NCBI GenBank assembly: GCA_963675055.2
Contig: CAXXJE010000001.1
Span: forward strand, 310,001-374,000
From: PGYT01 sp963675055
GTDB lineage: Bacteria; Bacteroidota; Ignavibacteria; Ignavibacteriales; Melioribacteraceae
Direction of reading: 5' to 3'
Length of the DNA: 64,000 bases
A model generated the notes under the pieces. That model was not told the origin of the DNA. It saw nothing but the letters and a program-made list of their open reading frames with translations, and ran no database searches. Position numbers and translations under genes: made by a program. This document shows positions 52,500 through 62,660 of this stretch, piece after piece (position 1 is the stretch's first letter; every line of letters starts with the position of its first letter).

Positions 52500-52844
52500 C
52501 TATACGTTAGTGAAATGTTCTATTTTAATAATATCATCTTTTCCGGACACATAAAAGAGCCTGTATTGATCGGTCTTCAACGGGCATGTCGGGAATATAT
52601 AATGAAAGGGGTCCGAAGTGTCTGTAGTTAATCCATAGCCCAAAAGAATTTTTGAAGAACCTGAACTATTATGTATCTCAAGCCATGGTGAATACTCATT
52701 ATCTTCATCAACAACACCTGAGGTATTCGTCCGTACAAATTCATTAAGGCTTAGTCCCTGTACACCGCTAAAAGAAGTAAATACAAATATGGTTAGAAGA
52801 TAAGTCTTGTATAAAATTGTTTTTAGATCAAATGTATCAGGCAT
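52500..52844 (-). CDS. short lamin-tail-domain fragment protein
   Basis: 114 residues. Hydrophobic N terminus (about 12-28), then LSLNEFVRTNTSGVVDEDNE and SPWLEIHNSS, GYGLTTDTSDPFHYIFP: the start of an LTD/CotH-associated domain. The protein stops after about 85 mature residues, shorter than a complete domain plus a catalytic part, so this may be a truncated gene. It lies 7 bases upstream of the EEP gene on the same strand. Confidence 0.55.
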   Translation of the reverse strand: MPDTFDLKTILYKTYLLTIFVFTSFSGVQGLSLNEFVRTNTSGVVDEDNEYSPWLEIHNSSGSSKILLGYGLTTDTSDPFHYIFPTCPLKTDQYRLFYVSGKDDIIKIEHFTNV

Positions 52845-53035
52845 ATAATATTTCGTTGAAGTTTTATATCATCTATTTAAAATTAAGTCGATGATAGTTG
52901 AATTATAATGATCGCATAAGGGCAGCATTAAGGATTTAATAAGTTGAGTCTTCCGTCATATTGACGAAAGACTCTTATTCCAAACCGATAATCGGTTTGA
53001 GAAATATCCATGAAGTATAATTAAAATATCCGATG

Positions 53036-54142
53036 TCACTTATCCATTGCATTTAACGCAAATGAATAGGCCCCGATCGCAATTGCCTTACTTGTTCCGA
53101 TCTTGGAAATACCAACACCAATCCTCATCTCGGGATCGTATTGGTATGTCTTGTCAGTGCCTGGTACGCTTACTTCTTTCACAGAGCCTTTAAGGAATTT
53201 ATCCATATCACTACTATCTTCCAGATTGTACACCTTTGCAACGAGTCTTCTAAACTCATCACCAGTTACATCATGCTTATAACTTCCATTCATTTCGCTG
53301 ACAACATTAGGCAGGAAAATATCAGCTGCACCGGCAAGTCCGCCGCCGATAACAACTAGTCCATCGATAAGTGTAACCGCATTGGCAACCGCATCACCAA
53401 CAGCTTCTGCCATTTCTTCAAATGCTTTAACTGCGGCTTCTTTATTTCCTTCTTTTTTACCGGATGCAGTTTCATATATGTCTCTTGGTTCCGGTGCTTC
53501 ATTTGCATCTATCCCGGTCTCCCTTGCAAATACACGCTTTACACCTCTTATACTAGCATGTTCCTCGATGTTACTTGTAGGAGTTAGTTTATCGCGTATA
53601 AGCCAGATCTCACCTGCAATGGAGTTATCACCGAGAAAAAGATTTCCGTCGCGGACAATTCCAGCTCCGAAACCGGTGCCGAGAGTTAACCCGAGAAGGT
53701 TCTTATATCTTTTAGGACTACCTGCCTCTTCCAGTTGTTTATTAACAGCCGGCAGAAATCCACCGATAGCTTCACCGTATGCGTACAGGTCGCCGTCGTT
53801 ATTTATAAATACAGGTAAGTTGAATTTGTCTTCCAGCATTGGTCCAAGTGCAACACCACCCCTAAAAGCAGGGAGGTTTGGGAGATCGCCGATGATACCG
53901 TTCGGATAATCAGCAGGACCGGGAAACGCAAAGCTTATCGCGCTCGGTTCCTTTTTTAATTCAGCTTTAACCGCACCGAATCCTTCAACAATCGACTTCA
54001 GACATTTTTCAAGATCATCAGCGTTGGATGGCAGTTGAATGTCTTCAACAATTTGTTCATTCCCCTGCATTGCGGTAAAGACAAGGTTAGTTCCTCCCGC
54101 ATCAAGTGTAAGAACAATTCTATTATCATTACTAAAATTCAT
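53036..54142 (-). CDS. ROK family sugar kinase
   Basis: 368 residues. VLTLDAGGTNLVFTAM is the N-terminal phosphate motif, FPGPADYPNGIIGDLPNLP and PVFINNDGDLYAYGE the substrate region, and GLTLGTGFGAGIV the ATP motif. The ROK zinc motif (CxCGxxGC) is not present, as in some Bacteroidota ROK proteins. Likely phosphorylates mannose, fructose or glucose brought in by the MFS genes next to it. Confidence 0.85.
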   Translation of the reverse strand: MNFSNDNRIVLTLDAGGTNLVFTAMQGNEQIVEDIQLPSNADDLEKCLKSIVEGFGAVKAELKKEPSAISFAFPGPADYPNGIIGDLPNLPAFRGGVALGPMLEDKFNLPVFINNDGDLYAYGEAIGGFLPAVNKQLEEAGSPKRYKNLLGLTLGTGFGAGIVRDGNLFLGDNSIAGEIWLIRDKLTPTSNIEEHASIRGVKRVFARETGIDANEAPEPRDIYETASGKKEGNKEAAVKAFEEMAEAVGDAVANAVTLIDGLVVIGGGLAGAADIFLPNVVSEMNGSYKHDVTGDEFRRLVAKVYNLEDSSDMDKFLKGSVKEVSVPGTDKTYQYDPEMRIGVGISKIGTSKAIAIGAYSFALNAMDK

Positions 54143-54158
54143 TTTTATTCCTTTATTA

Positions 54159-55304
54159 TTATGCTTCTTTTAGATTTTTAAACGCAGTAAATGCAATGTA
54201 TACGAGTGCGGCCAAAGGTACAACAAATCCGAATGCAGATGATGTGCCATCCGCTACCATTCCCATAATCGGCGGTATAAAGGCACCGCCAACAATTGCA
54301 GTGACCATTAATCCTGATAATTCATTCGCCTTTTCCGGCATTTTATCTACAGTTATTGAGAATACCAGCGGGAAGATATTTGCGAATCCTAATCCTATTA
54401 GTATAACGCTGGCAACTACAATACCTGCAATACCAGTGAATAATCCGAGCACAGCTATAATTGATACAAGTATAGTCCCGACAAAAAATTTCTGAGGCGA
54501 TACCCAGTTCAATACAACTCCACCGAGAAATCGACCGATCATAAGGGTTGTAAAAAATAAGCCCGTTCCAAGCATTCCGAATTCTGCAATATCAATTCCA
54601 AATTCCTGTTCCAGGTAAATAGGAATACCGGAACTCATTGAAACTTCGGCACCTACATATAGGAAGATTGCAAGTACCATCATAAGTATATATCCGTTCT
54701 TTAATAATGCAAGGCATGATCCGAGAGTAACAGGACTGCTTTCATCCACAGTTTTTTCTTCAACATTTAATGTCACAACAGCCACAATAGTAATTATCAA
54801 CGCTACAGAATAAATAGGAAAGAGTATTTTCCAATCTGATGCAAAATAAGCAACTGCGATTGCCGGAATCACCGGTCCGGTTAATGAACCTATAGCTTTT
54901 ACGAACTGAGCAAGTGACAAATTCCTAGAATACTTCCCCTCTTCCGATACATCACGCATTATAGGATTACCGGCTACCTGTAAAGTAGTAGCGCCCGCAC
55001 CAAGCAGAAGCACTGTTAAAAGAAATAGACCGAATGAGGATAATCCGAAGATCGGAATTATCAGTCCCAACAGCATTACGGATAGTCCCAGAATCAGAAC
55101 ATACTTCTTACCCTTTCTGGCCTGGAAAATACCCATTGGGACTGACACTATACCGAACATAATAAACCCCATAAATGGAATTAAGAAAGCCATCGTATTG
55201 CTGAGATTAAATTCGTTTTTTGCCAACCCTACAAATGGGCCAACGGCATCACCGAATCCCATTGCAAGGAATGCAAGGAAAACCGGAACTGTTTTCAGTT
55301 TCAT
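54159..55304 (-). CDS. sugar MFS transporter, FucP/GluP-like
   Basis: 381 residues, about 12 transmembrane helices. MGFGDAVGPFVGLAKNEFNL, FGIVSVPMGIFQARKGKK and TTLQVAGNPIMRDVSEEGKY are characteristic of the FucP-type sugar:proton symporters. GGAG precedes the start. The 16-base gap to the ROK kinase indicates one operon. Confidence 0.88.
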   Translation of the reverse strand: MKLKTVPVFLAFLAMGFGDAVGPFVGLAKNEFNLSNTMAFLIPFMGFIMFGIVSVPMGIFQARKGKKYVLILGLSVMLLGLIIPIFGLSSFGLFLLTVLLLGAGATTLQVAGNPIMRDVSEEGKYSRNLSLAQFVKAIGSLTGPVIPAIAVAYFASDWKILFPIYSVALIITIVAVVTLNVEEKTVDESSPVTLGSCLALLKNGYILMMVLAIFLYVGAEVSMSSGIPIYLEQEFGIDIAEFGMLGTGLFFTTLMIGRFLGGVVLNWVSPQKFFVGTILVSIIAVLGLFTGIAGIVVASVILIGLGFANIFPLVFSITVDKMPEKANELSGLMVTAIVGGAFIPPIMGMVADGTSSAFGFVVPLAALVYIAFTAFKNLKEA

Positions 55305-55384
55305 AAAATACTCCTTATGGTATTAATGTCTTTTCAACATTTTATTATTTTGGTGATTGGTTTAATAATTTTTTAGAACAATTT

Positions 55385-56707
55385 CTATCGTACAATAATT
55401 TTTTCCAGTTCTTCAAGAGACTTTCCCTTAGTCTCCGGCATCATCTTCCATACGAAAAAGAAAAATGGAATCATCATGATCGCAAAAAACATAAAAACAT
55501 TTCCACCGCCGAACTGCGCGAGTACAATCGGGAAAATTAATCCGATTATAGCATTCATAATCCAGTGTGTAAATGAGCCAAGCGCCTGTCCCTGAGCCCT
55601 CACTTTATTCGGGAATATTTCAGCAAGGAATACCCATATTACAGCGCCCTGCGAGAATGCGAAAAAAGCGATAAATCCGATAATAAATATAACTATACCT
55701 GAGCTTCCAAATAAATTTTCGAAATAATAGTCCAATCCCGCACCTGCCAATGAAACCGCCATACCAACAGCTCCGATGAGTAGAAGAGTTTTCCTCCCGA
55801 ACTTGTCTATAAAGAACATAGCGACAATTGTAAAGACCATGTTGGTTGCTCCGACAGCTACTGCCTGCAGCATCGCCAAATCAGTACTTGAACCGGCTTT
55901 TTCAAATATCATAGGGGCGTAGTACAAAATAACATTTATACCGGAAAGCTGGTTGAATACTGCTAGTAACACGGCACATACAATCGCAAAGCTGTATTTC
56001 TTCTGGAATAGTTTAGTTATTCCGCTCCCGGTTTCCTCTTTCAGAGAAGTGATTATTTCAGATAATTCGGATTCAACATTATCTGCGCCTACTTTTTCCA
56101 AAACCGACCGGGCAATGCCAACCATATTTTGTTTAACAAGCCAGCGCGGACTCTCGGGTACAAGAAAGAGGAGTAAAAAAAATAGCGCCGCGGGAACGGC
56201 TTCAATACCGAACATCCAGCGCCAGTTATCTCCGCCTATTCCGGCGAATAAATAGTTCGAAAAAAATGCAACCAGAATACCGAAAACAATATTAAATTGT
56301 GCAACTGCGACAAGACGTCCCCTCATTCTTTTAGGTGCTATTTCAGCTATATACATGGGTGCCATAACTGAAGATGCGCCAATTCCCAAACCGCCTATAA
56401 AGCGTGAAATAAGAAGAACGTACCAGTTGTCTGCGACTGCGCAGCCGATGGCTGATATAAAATACAATAAACCGCAAAAAGAGAGCATCTTTCTTCTACC
56501 GTATAAATCCCCCGGCTTGCCAATAACAAGAGAGCCAATTACAGTCCCCCAGAGTGCTATTGAAACAGTAAAACCAAGAGATGCATCTGAAAGGAGAAAG
56601 TGAGAAGAAATGAATTTTGTTGTCCCCGATATTACAGCCGTATCGAATCCAAATAAAAAACTTCCGAGTGCAGAAACTACAGTTGCGACCATTAAATTTT
56701 TATTCAT
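55385..56707 (-). CDS. sugar porter family MFS transporter (XylE/GLUT-like)
   Basis: 440 residues, 12 helices. FGFDTAVISGTTKF, the GxxxDRxGRR-type GKPGDLYGRRKM, PMYIAEIAPKRMRGRLVA and VPESPRWLV are the signature motifs of the sugar porter family; PETKGKSLEELE ends the protein. A second importer in the same operon may take a different sugar. Confidence 0.92.
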   Translation of the reverse strand: MNKNLMVATVVSALGSFLFGFDTAVISGTTKFISSHFLLSDASLGFTVSIALWGTVIGSLVIGKPGDLYGRRKMLSFCGLLYFISAIGCAVADNWYVLLISRFIGGLGIGASSVMAPMYIAEIAPKRMRGRLVAVAQFNIVFGILVAFFSNYLFAGIGGDNWRWMFGIEAVPAALFFLLLFLVPESPRWLVKQNMVGIARSVLEKVGADNVESELSEIITSLKEETGSGITKLFQKKYSFAIVCAVLLAVFNQLSGINVILYYAPMIFEKAGSSTDLAMLQAVAVGATNMVFTIVAMFFIDKFGRKTLLLIGAVGMAVSLAGAGLDYYFENLFGSSGIVIFIIGFIAFFAFSQGAVIWVFLAEIFPNKVRAQGQALGSFTHWIMNAIIGLIFPIVLAQFGGGNVFMFFAIMMIPFFFFVWKMMPETKGKSLEELEKIIVR

Positions 56708-56810
56708 TTGACAACCCGTATGAAAACTGGAGTTTTTATAAAAATATATTTACACTGGTATTATCAGAGCAACGCTGAATATTTAATTTATTTTGGCAGT
56801 TTTATTTTAT

Positions 56811-58598
56811 TTAATTCGTCACCAAAGATTTATACCATTCAGCGTTTGAATTGAATAAAGGGAAAACAGGTATAGCATCGCGCAACGGGAAGTGTGACTT
56901 ATTCACTCCCATATTTCCACCGTAATATTTTGCCTGCCCAATTAACTCACTATTTATATATATATCATAGTCACCAATGTTTTCCGTAAGCACCTTTTCC
57001 ATATCTAACTGAAGTTGGGAATCGACCAGAATAGTATTCAGTCGCGCACGAATTTCTTCATACGGATAAGGAGCCGCTTCCTTAGTTTCCATAAGTTTTA
57101 TTACAGCATATGTAGTATCAATTCCGGCTACAGGCATACTAATTTCACCAGCCTTCATCTTAAATACTTCTTTTCCGATATCACCCCACATATTTTCGGA
57201 TATAAACATTCCCGGACTGTTACTATTGAAAGCAATTTTATTAAGACTGTATTCTTTACCAAGAGCTAAAACATCTTCACCCTTAACAATGCGGTTGTAA
57301 ATACTGCCCGCCAGACTTTTATCCCTAACAATAATCGGAAGTATTTTACGCATAGCCGGCTTCATGAAATCATATTTTGTCGAATCATAAAAACTCATCA
57401 ATTCATAATCGGAGACATTTATATTGCTTCGCACCACACTAATCAATCCTTGTGCAAGAATATTGTCGGACCATAACCTGGTCTGCTTTATAACCTCTTC
57501 AGATTCATCCATACCAATGCCGCGGGCATTCTCAGCAACTGTTCTCAACAGGATAATTCTCTTCAAGACTTCAAAAAGCCCGGACTGGAGATCAGCAGGA
57601 TTCCGGTAATTAAGCGGGTAAGGAGAAACTGATAAAAGCCGCCAGCAGTCCATAACACTCCAACTTCTTCCGTCATTGAATTCAACAATAGTCTGGTCAA
57701 ACTTGTTATCCGGATTAATTACTCTCTGGAATAATTCCAGCTGAAGTAAATCGGGAGAATCGTACTTCAAACCATTCTTATCGTATAATGTATAATAAAG
57801 TTGTTGGAGAAGGAAATTATATGCCTCGCGGTTAACGGTAAACTCCTTATCGGCCATCAAACTGCCGAGGACTTTATCCGCCAGGTTATTCTGCTTTCGC
57901 GTTCTTATTCTTTTTTCTATTTCCGGTTTCATTGCTATAAAACCGTACTTTCTGTTCTCCGGAACGGGTTCCTTGCCGGTAAGTTTAAATATATAGTACG
58001 AACTATCAACTTCGACTGGATCGGAAACCTCACCTTCGGTTAATCCGTATACAACATCTTCAACACGCTTAAGTGCTTCAGCGAAAACTATTTGTTTATG
58101 TTCGGGGACCTGGGATAAATCCTTACCTACTTTCAATTCATCCCGAATTTCTTCTGCGGTAGCAATATCAGGGAGGACCCAAAAATCAACATTCCTGTTT
58201 TCAACAAACCTTGGGTATGCTTCTTTAATTTCTTCTTCGGTTACTTCAGGCTTACTTTCTATTTCACTATCCATCCATTTTTCAAACAGCGCTTCAGCCC
58301 GGTATTGCTCAATTAAACTACTTATCCTGCTTAATGTATCGAGCCTTCTTTTCTCCGCCTCAAATGCAAGAACTGATTCAGCGACTAGCGTACTTGCAAG
58401 ATTCTCTTTTAACTTTTTTTCCGATACATTTAATGTTTGGGGAATGTTATTTAACCTGTTCTCAAACTCATCAATACTTATAACCCGATCATTAATCTTA
58501 AGAACGGTCTCATCCTTTTTACCGGAGCAAGCAGCTAAAAACATAAGCGCAATGAGAGCTACAATAGTTTCTTTAAACCTGTATATCCTATAAAACAT
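56811..58598 (-). CDS. SurA-like peptidylprolyl isomerase lipoprotein
   Basis: About 595 residues from MFYRIYRF. Lipoprotein signal ending FLAACSG. The N-terminal chaperone-like part has VLKINDRVISIDEFENRL, then a parvulin-like region (about 155-235, TAEEIRDELKVGKDLSQV and SYYIFKLTGKEPVPENRKYG) and a second weaker repeat (SIYNRIVKGEDVLALGKEYS). An upstream TTG at 58625 is less likely. Probably a periplasmic or outer-membrane folding factor. Confidence 0.75.
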   Translation of the reverse strand: MFYRIYRFKETIVALIALMFLAACSGKKDETVLKINDRVISIDEFENRLNNIPQTLNVSEKKLKENLASTLVAESVLAFEAEKRRLDTLSRISSLIEQYRAEALFEKWMDSEIESKPEVTEEEIKEAYPRFVENRNVDFWVLPDIATAEEIRDELKVGKDLSQVPEHKQIVFAEALKRVEDVVYGLTEGEVSDPVEVDSSYYIFKLTGKEPVPENRKYGFIAMKPEIEKRIRTRKQNNLADKVLGSLMADKEFTVNREAYNFLLQQLYYTLYDKNGLKYDSPDLLQLELFQRVINPDNKFDQTIVEFNDGRSWSVMDCWRLLSVSPYPLNYRNPADLQSGLFEVLKRIILLRTVAENARGIGMDESEEVIKQTRLWSDNILAQGLISVVRSNINVSDYELMSFYDSTKYDFMKPAMRKILPIIVRDKSLAGSIYNRIVKGEDVLALGKEYSLNKIAFNSNSPGMFISENMWGDIGKEVFKMKAGEISMPVAGIDTTYAVIKLMETKEAAPYPYEEIRARLNTILVDSQLQLDMEKVLTENIGDYDIYINSELIGQAKYYGGNMGVNKSHFPLRDAIPVFPLFNSNAEWYKSLVTN

Positions 58599-58697
58599 TC
58601 TTATCCGAAAATATTTCCACAACAATTAATAATCTTAAGCGATAATTTGATATTCGTAAATTAACTATTCAATCGGCACAAAACCATTTAAATTCCG

Positions 58698-59306
58698 TTA
58701 CTTCAGCAAAACCATTTTTCGAACCTGCTCAAGTTCACCGCTACTAGGTTTATAAAAAAATACTCCGCTTGGTAAAACAAATTCTCAGAAAAAGCATTAA
58801 AAGAAATCGAATGTTTCCCGGCAGACTGATATTCATTTATCAGTTCTGTAATTTGCTGGCCAATTATGTTATATACCTTCAAAGACACATGACTTCTAGC
58901 GGCAAGCTGCCAACTTATAATCGTATACGGATTAAACGGATTCGGGTAATTTTGATGAAGTTGAAATTCACGAGGTGCGAATGTAATTCTTTCATCTCCC
59001 ACAGAAACAATGGATGAGCCAAGTAGTGCAAAATTCGTTATAAGAGGTCCGAACGCATCAGCAGGTAATCCATCCCCAAAAATAACATAAACATCATCCG
59101 ACAACTACCCTTGCTCCTTTCGGCGCAGCAAGACTGGCAGAATACTCGGAAATTAATTGTGCCTAAGAACATCCGCTGCATACGGCAGATGCCGGTTATG
59201 GGCTGAAGTAGCCCCCATGGAAGAATAGCAACATTCGGCGGCTCCTCATTAACATCTGAGTAGTTCAGGTTACTAAGGGTTCTATCAAGCTTGATTTTAT
59301 CATTTA
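58698..59306 (-). pseudogene. remnant of a type IX secreted protein
   Basis: One frame reads ITFAPREFQLHQNYPNPFNP...HVSLKVYNIIGQQITELI, a sorting domain. Its true ending (SGVFFYKPSSGELEQVRKMV then LLK, stop at 58698) lies in another frame, with the shift near 58785. Upstream, DDVYVIFGDG and SASLAAPKGARVVV-like strings are in different frames. Several frameshifts and no start make this a dead gene. Confidence 0.75.
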
Positions 59307-60290
59307 TCACGATTCGTCTGAATATACAGGCTGCATGGAGTTAAAGATTGTAGTTAGGTCGGAGTGTTTTGCTTTCCAGCCCAATAACTTATAAGCAAGA
59401 TCAGAACTGGCAATTAAATCTGCAGGATCTCCGGGACGACGTTCGGTGATTTTATACTTAACCTTTTTACCGGTAACTTCCTCAGCAGCATGAATCACTT
59501 CCAACACACTACTACCTTTTCCCGTGCCGAGATTAATTGCAATGTTATCATTGTTCTCGCTGATATAATTCATAGCCAGCACATGAGCTTCGGCAAGATC
59601 CGAAACATGGATATAGTCCCTGATGCAGGTACCGTCAGGAGTATTATAGTCATCTCCAAATACAAGCAATTCATTTCGCATTCCACAGGCAGTCTCCATA
59701 ACTACCGGAGAAAGATTCGCGGGATTTTTTTCCTTACAATTAATAATTCCATTTACATCATAGCCTGTAGCATTAAAGTAACGTAACGCTGCGAAATTTA
59801 GTCCTTTCAACTTGCTGTACCAATTCAGATTTTCCTCAATGGCGAGCTTAGTATACCCGTAATAATTCTCCGGGGCTTTTGGATGCATTTCATCTATTGG
59901 AAGATATTGAGGACTGCCATAAACGGCAGCGGAAGACGAGAATACAAACAGTTTAACTTCATACTCTACCATTTTATTCAGCAGTGAGATAGTACCTGCA
60001 ATATTGTTGTCAGCATACTTCCCGGGATCGATCATGGACTCACCGGCAGCTTTCCATGCAGCGAAATGAATTACAGCATCCATTTTATTTCCGAAAGCTT
60101 TATCAAGATCTATATTATTCCTGACATCGCCTTCAATAACATCAACAACTCGTTTGTCAATGTTTTCGCGACAGCCAAGACTAAAATTATCCAACACATA
60201 CACATTATAGTTTTTATCGCAAAGCAGTTGAACTATATGACTTCCAATGTATCCTGCCCCGCCAGTTACCAATATGTTCTTAATACTCAT
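59307..60290 (-). CDS. galE: UDP-glucose 4-epimerase
   Basis: 327 residues. NAD-binding LVTGGAGYIGSHIVQLL (about 7-23), the SSSAAVYG and YYGYTKLAIEE (YxxxK) catalytic motifs, LRYFNATGYD and RDYIHVSDLAEAH are diagnostic of GalE. Interconverts UDP-glucose and UDP-galactose. It comes just before the secreted-protein remnant on the same strand. Confidence 0.94.
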   Translation of the reverse strand: MSIKNILVTGGAGYIGSHIVQLLCDKNYNVYVLDNFSLGCRENIDKRVVDVIEGDVRNNIDLDKAFGNKMDAVIHFAAWKAAGESMIDPGKYADNNIAGTISLLNKMVEYEVKLFVFSSSAAVYGSPQYLPIDEMHPKAPENYYGYTKLAIEENLNWYSKLKGLNFAALRYFNATGYDVNGIINCKEKNPANLSPVVMETACGMRNELLVFGDDYNTPDGTCIRDYIHVSDLAEAHVLAMNYISENNDNIAINLGTGKGSSVLEVIHAAEEVTGKKVKYKITERRPGDPADLIASSDLAYKLLGWKAKHSDLTTIFNSMQPVYSDES

Positions 60291-60375
60291 AGTTAGTAAG
60301 TCCTTTTAGAAATAAACAATTAAATGAATGTATAATTTGAAGCACAAAATATAATTTAAGACTTGAAATAGAAAG

Positions 60376-61671
60376 TCATTTCGCACAGCAGTTTTTAAAC
60401 TTGTTGCCACTGCCGCAGGGGCATGGATCATTGCGACCGACATCATATCCCGGGAAGCCTCTGTCCCTATCTTTTGACCATTTAATAACATTGGCCGGCG
60501 GGCGTTTCTGCATTAATTCATTCGACATAAACTTCATGTACGGATCTATATACTTAAAAAACAATTTATATCCGGCACACAGATAATTCAATCCGGGCTC
60601 TCCCTCGGGCGTACTTATGAACCTGTGCTTAGGGCATTCACCGTTACACGCGAATCTAACATCACAGTTTAGACAATACTTCGGAAGACTCAATAGTTTA
60701 TCATCACCAAAATTTTGCTGCTTATCCGAATTCACCAACTTCTTCATGGACTCGTCCAGAATATTCCCTAGTTTGTTATCAGGATATACATAATGATCGC
60801 ACGAGTATAAATCACCGTTATGCTCAAGTGCCAGGGCCGTACCGCAGGTATCCTTAAAAACACAGAGGGACTGGCTGACCCCGTGCCAGCTTTCGAGCGC
60901 GACATCGAAGATCTGGACGAAATATTTCCCCACATCATTTCTTACCCATTTATCGAAAATAGCCTTAAGAAATCCGCCGTATTCTTCTGCACCAACCGAC
61001 CAATCAGTGAGAATTGCGTTATTGTTGTTCGGTTTAACAAGTCTTAGTTTTTCCCCGTCATTGTTACTCTTTCTTTCGACAATTGGAATAAACTGCATAT
61101 ACCGGCTGCCAATACTTTTCAGGAATTCATAAACTTCCTGTGGTTTATCTTCATTCGATTTACTTACACAAGTTAATGTATTAAATTGCACCTTGTGCTT
61201 ATTAAGCAGTTCCACACCTTTAATAACTTTATCGAAGCTCGGCTGATCCCCTTTATATGGTCTGTATTTGTTATGTAAATCTTCCGGCCCGTCAATAGAC
61301 AATCCAACAAGCAAACTATTTCTCTTGAAAAAGTTACACCAGTCATCGTTCAGAAGAACACCATTCGTCTGAAATGCATTCACGATTGACTTATTACCAG
61401 CGTACTTTTTCTGCAGTTCAATAACTTTCTCAAAATATTCTATTCCTAAAAGTGTCGGTTCTCCTCCCTGCCATGAAAAGCTGATCTTGGGTACATTCTG
61501 AGATTCAATATACTGGCTTATATAACTTTCAAGAACTTCATCATTCATTACAAAATTGTTATCACCGGGATATAGCTTTTCCTTTTCCAGATAGAAACAA
61601 TAAGTACAGTCAAGATTGCAGAGTGATCCAGTTGGTTTTGACATAACATGAAATGAGTCGGAATATAACAT
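60376..61671 (-). CDS. anaerobic sulfatase maturase-type radical SAM enzyme
   Basis: About 431 residues. The radical SAM cluster motif CNLDCTYC (Cys 18, 22, 25) follows SKPTGSL. FSWQGGEPTLLGIEYF and VGLSIDGPEDLHNKYRPYKG then ADQPSF-like spacing are anSME hallmarks, with SPASM cysteines near CGTALALEHNGDLYSCDHYV and CLNCDVRFACNGECPKHRF. A C-terminal SEC-C motif (NDPCPCGSGNKFKNCC) is an added metal site. It converts Cys/Ser of sulfatases to formylglycine. No sulfatase is in the window. ATG 61671 is chosen over TTG 61677. Confidence 0.9.
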   Translation of the reverse strand: MLYSDSFHVMSKPTGSLCNLDCTYCFYLEKEKLYPGDNNFVMNDEVLESYISQYIESQNVPKISFSWQGGEPTLLGIEYFEKVIELQKKYAGNKSIVNAFQTNGVLLNDDWCNFFKRNSLLVGLSIDGPEDLHNKYRPYKGDQPSFDKVIKGVELLNKHKVQFNTLTCVSKSNEDKPQEVYEFLKSIGSRYMQFIPIVERKSNNDGEKLRLVKPNNNNAILTDWSVGAEEYGGFLKAIFDKWVRNDVGKYFVQIFDVALESWHGVSQSLCVFKDTCGTALALEHNGDLYSCDHYVYPDNKLGNILDESMKKLVNSDKQQNFGDDKLLSLPKYCLNCDVRFACNGECPKHRFISTPEGEPGLNYLCAGYKLFFKYIDPYMKFMSNELMQKRPPANVIKWSKDRDRGFPGYDVGRNDPCPCGSGNKFKNCCAK

Positions 61672-61683
61672 AAGCAAGCAACT

Positions 61684-62628
61684 CTAAATCAATTTTAAGT
61701 AACGCAACAAATAAAGACCGACGGTATAAGTAACAACGGATCCAAGAGTTGATATGACAATTATATTACCTGCAATTCTTGCACTGCCTCCCAGGGCAAT
61801 CGTCATTACAAAGCTGGCTATTGCAGTCGGACAGGCAAATATAACAAATATAATTCCCAAATCAGTGCTGCGGAATCCAATCCAGTAAGCTGCAAAAGTG
61901 AAGATTACCGGAGCCATAACTATCTTAATTAGAGAAGCATAAATGGAAATTTTTGATGCTTTTTTGATTGCGCTTAGATTCATGGAACCGCCGATTCCAA
62001 TGAGAGCCAGTGGTAACGCGATGGCGGCAAGATACTCACCGGTGCTCTCCAAAGCGGGGAATAATTCTATCTTACAAATCGCAAACGGAATGGAGACAAT
62101 GACTGCCAGAATAAGCGGATTAAGAAGTATTTCTTTAATGATCGATTTGATTTCATACTTCGATTTCTCTGATCCAAACACTGTTAGTGCTACAACAGAG
62201 AGGAAATTATAAAGAGGAAGAACAAAAGACAGCACCAGCGATGCTTTAGCAACTGAAGCCGCGCCGAACATACCGAACATTATTGCTAAACCTACTATGG
62301 CATAATTACTTCTGAAAGCACCCTGAATAAAAACACCTCTGTTGTTTGTATCTTCGCAAAGATAAATTGAAATCATCCAACTTAATCCGAATAAAACAAG
62401 TGTTGAAATTACAACAAACAATATGAATGGAATATCGAACTCGGAAGAAAGATCGACATTATAAAGTTTCAGAAAGATTAAGACCGGCAGAGAAACATTA
62501 AAAACGAATTTTGAAGTCGAATCAACGAATGACTCCGTTACCAATCCGCGTAGACGAAGAAATATTCCGACAACTACTAGAAGAAATACGGGGAGAACTA
62601 CATTAATAATATAGATGAGATCATTCAT
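61684..62628 (-). CDS. AEC family (auxin efflux carrier-like) transporter
   Basis: 314 residues, about ten helices. LPVFLLVVVGIFLRLRGLVT, FRSNYAIVGLAIMFG and LPLALIGIGGSMNL are typical of the AEC family, which in bacteria moves organic acids such as malate. It is next to an Ldh-type dehydrogenase gene, so a 2-hydroxy acid is a plausible substrate. Confidence 0.87.
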   Translation of the reverse strand: MNDLIYIINVVLPVFLLVVVGIFLRLRGLVTESFVDSTSKFVFNVSLPVLIFLKLYNVDLSSEFDIPFILFVVISTLVLFGLSWMISIYLCEDTNNRGVFIQGAFRSNYAIVGLAIMFGMFGAASVAKASLVLSFVLPLYNFLSVVALTVFGSEKSKYEIKSIIKEILLNPLILAVIVSIPFAICKIELFPALESTGEYLAAIALPLALIGIGGSMNLSAIKKASKISIYASLIKIVMAPVIFTFAAYWIGFRSTDLGIIFVIFACPTAIASFVMTIALGGSARIAGNIIVISTLGSVVTYTVGLYLLRYLKLI

Positions 62629-62660
62629 ATGAGTAACAGGCTTATAAGAATTTTACATTT

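Noticed and set aside
53141..53909. Plus-strand ORFs opposite the ROK kinase gene
   Set aside because: Shadow frames of the well-supported kinase gene, with no family signature or ribosome binding site.
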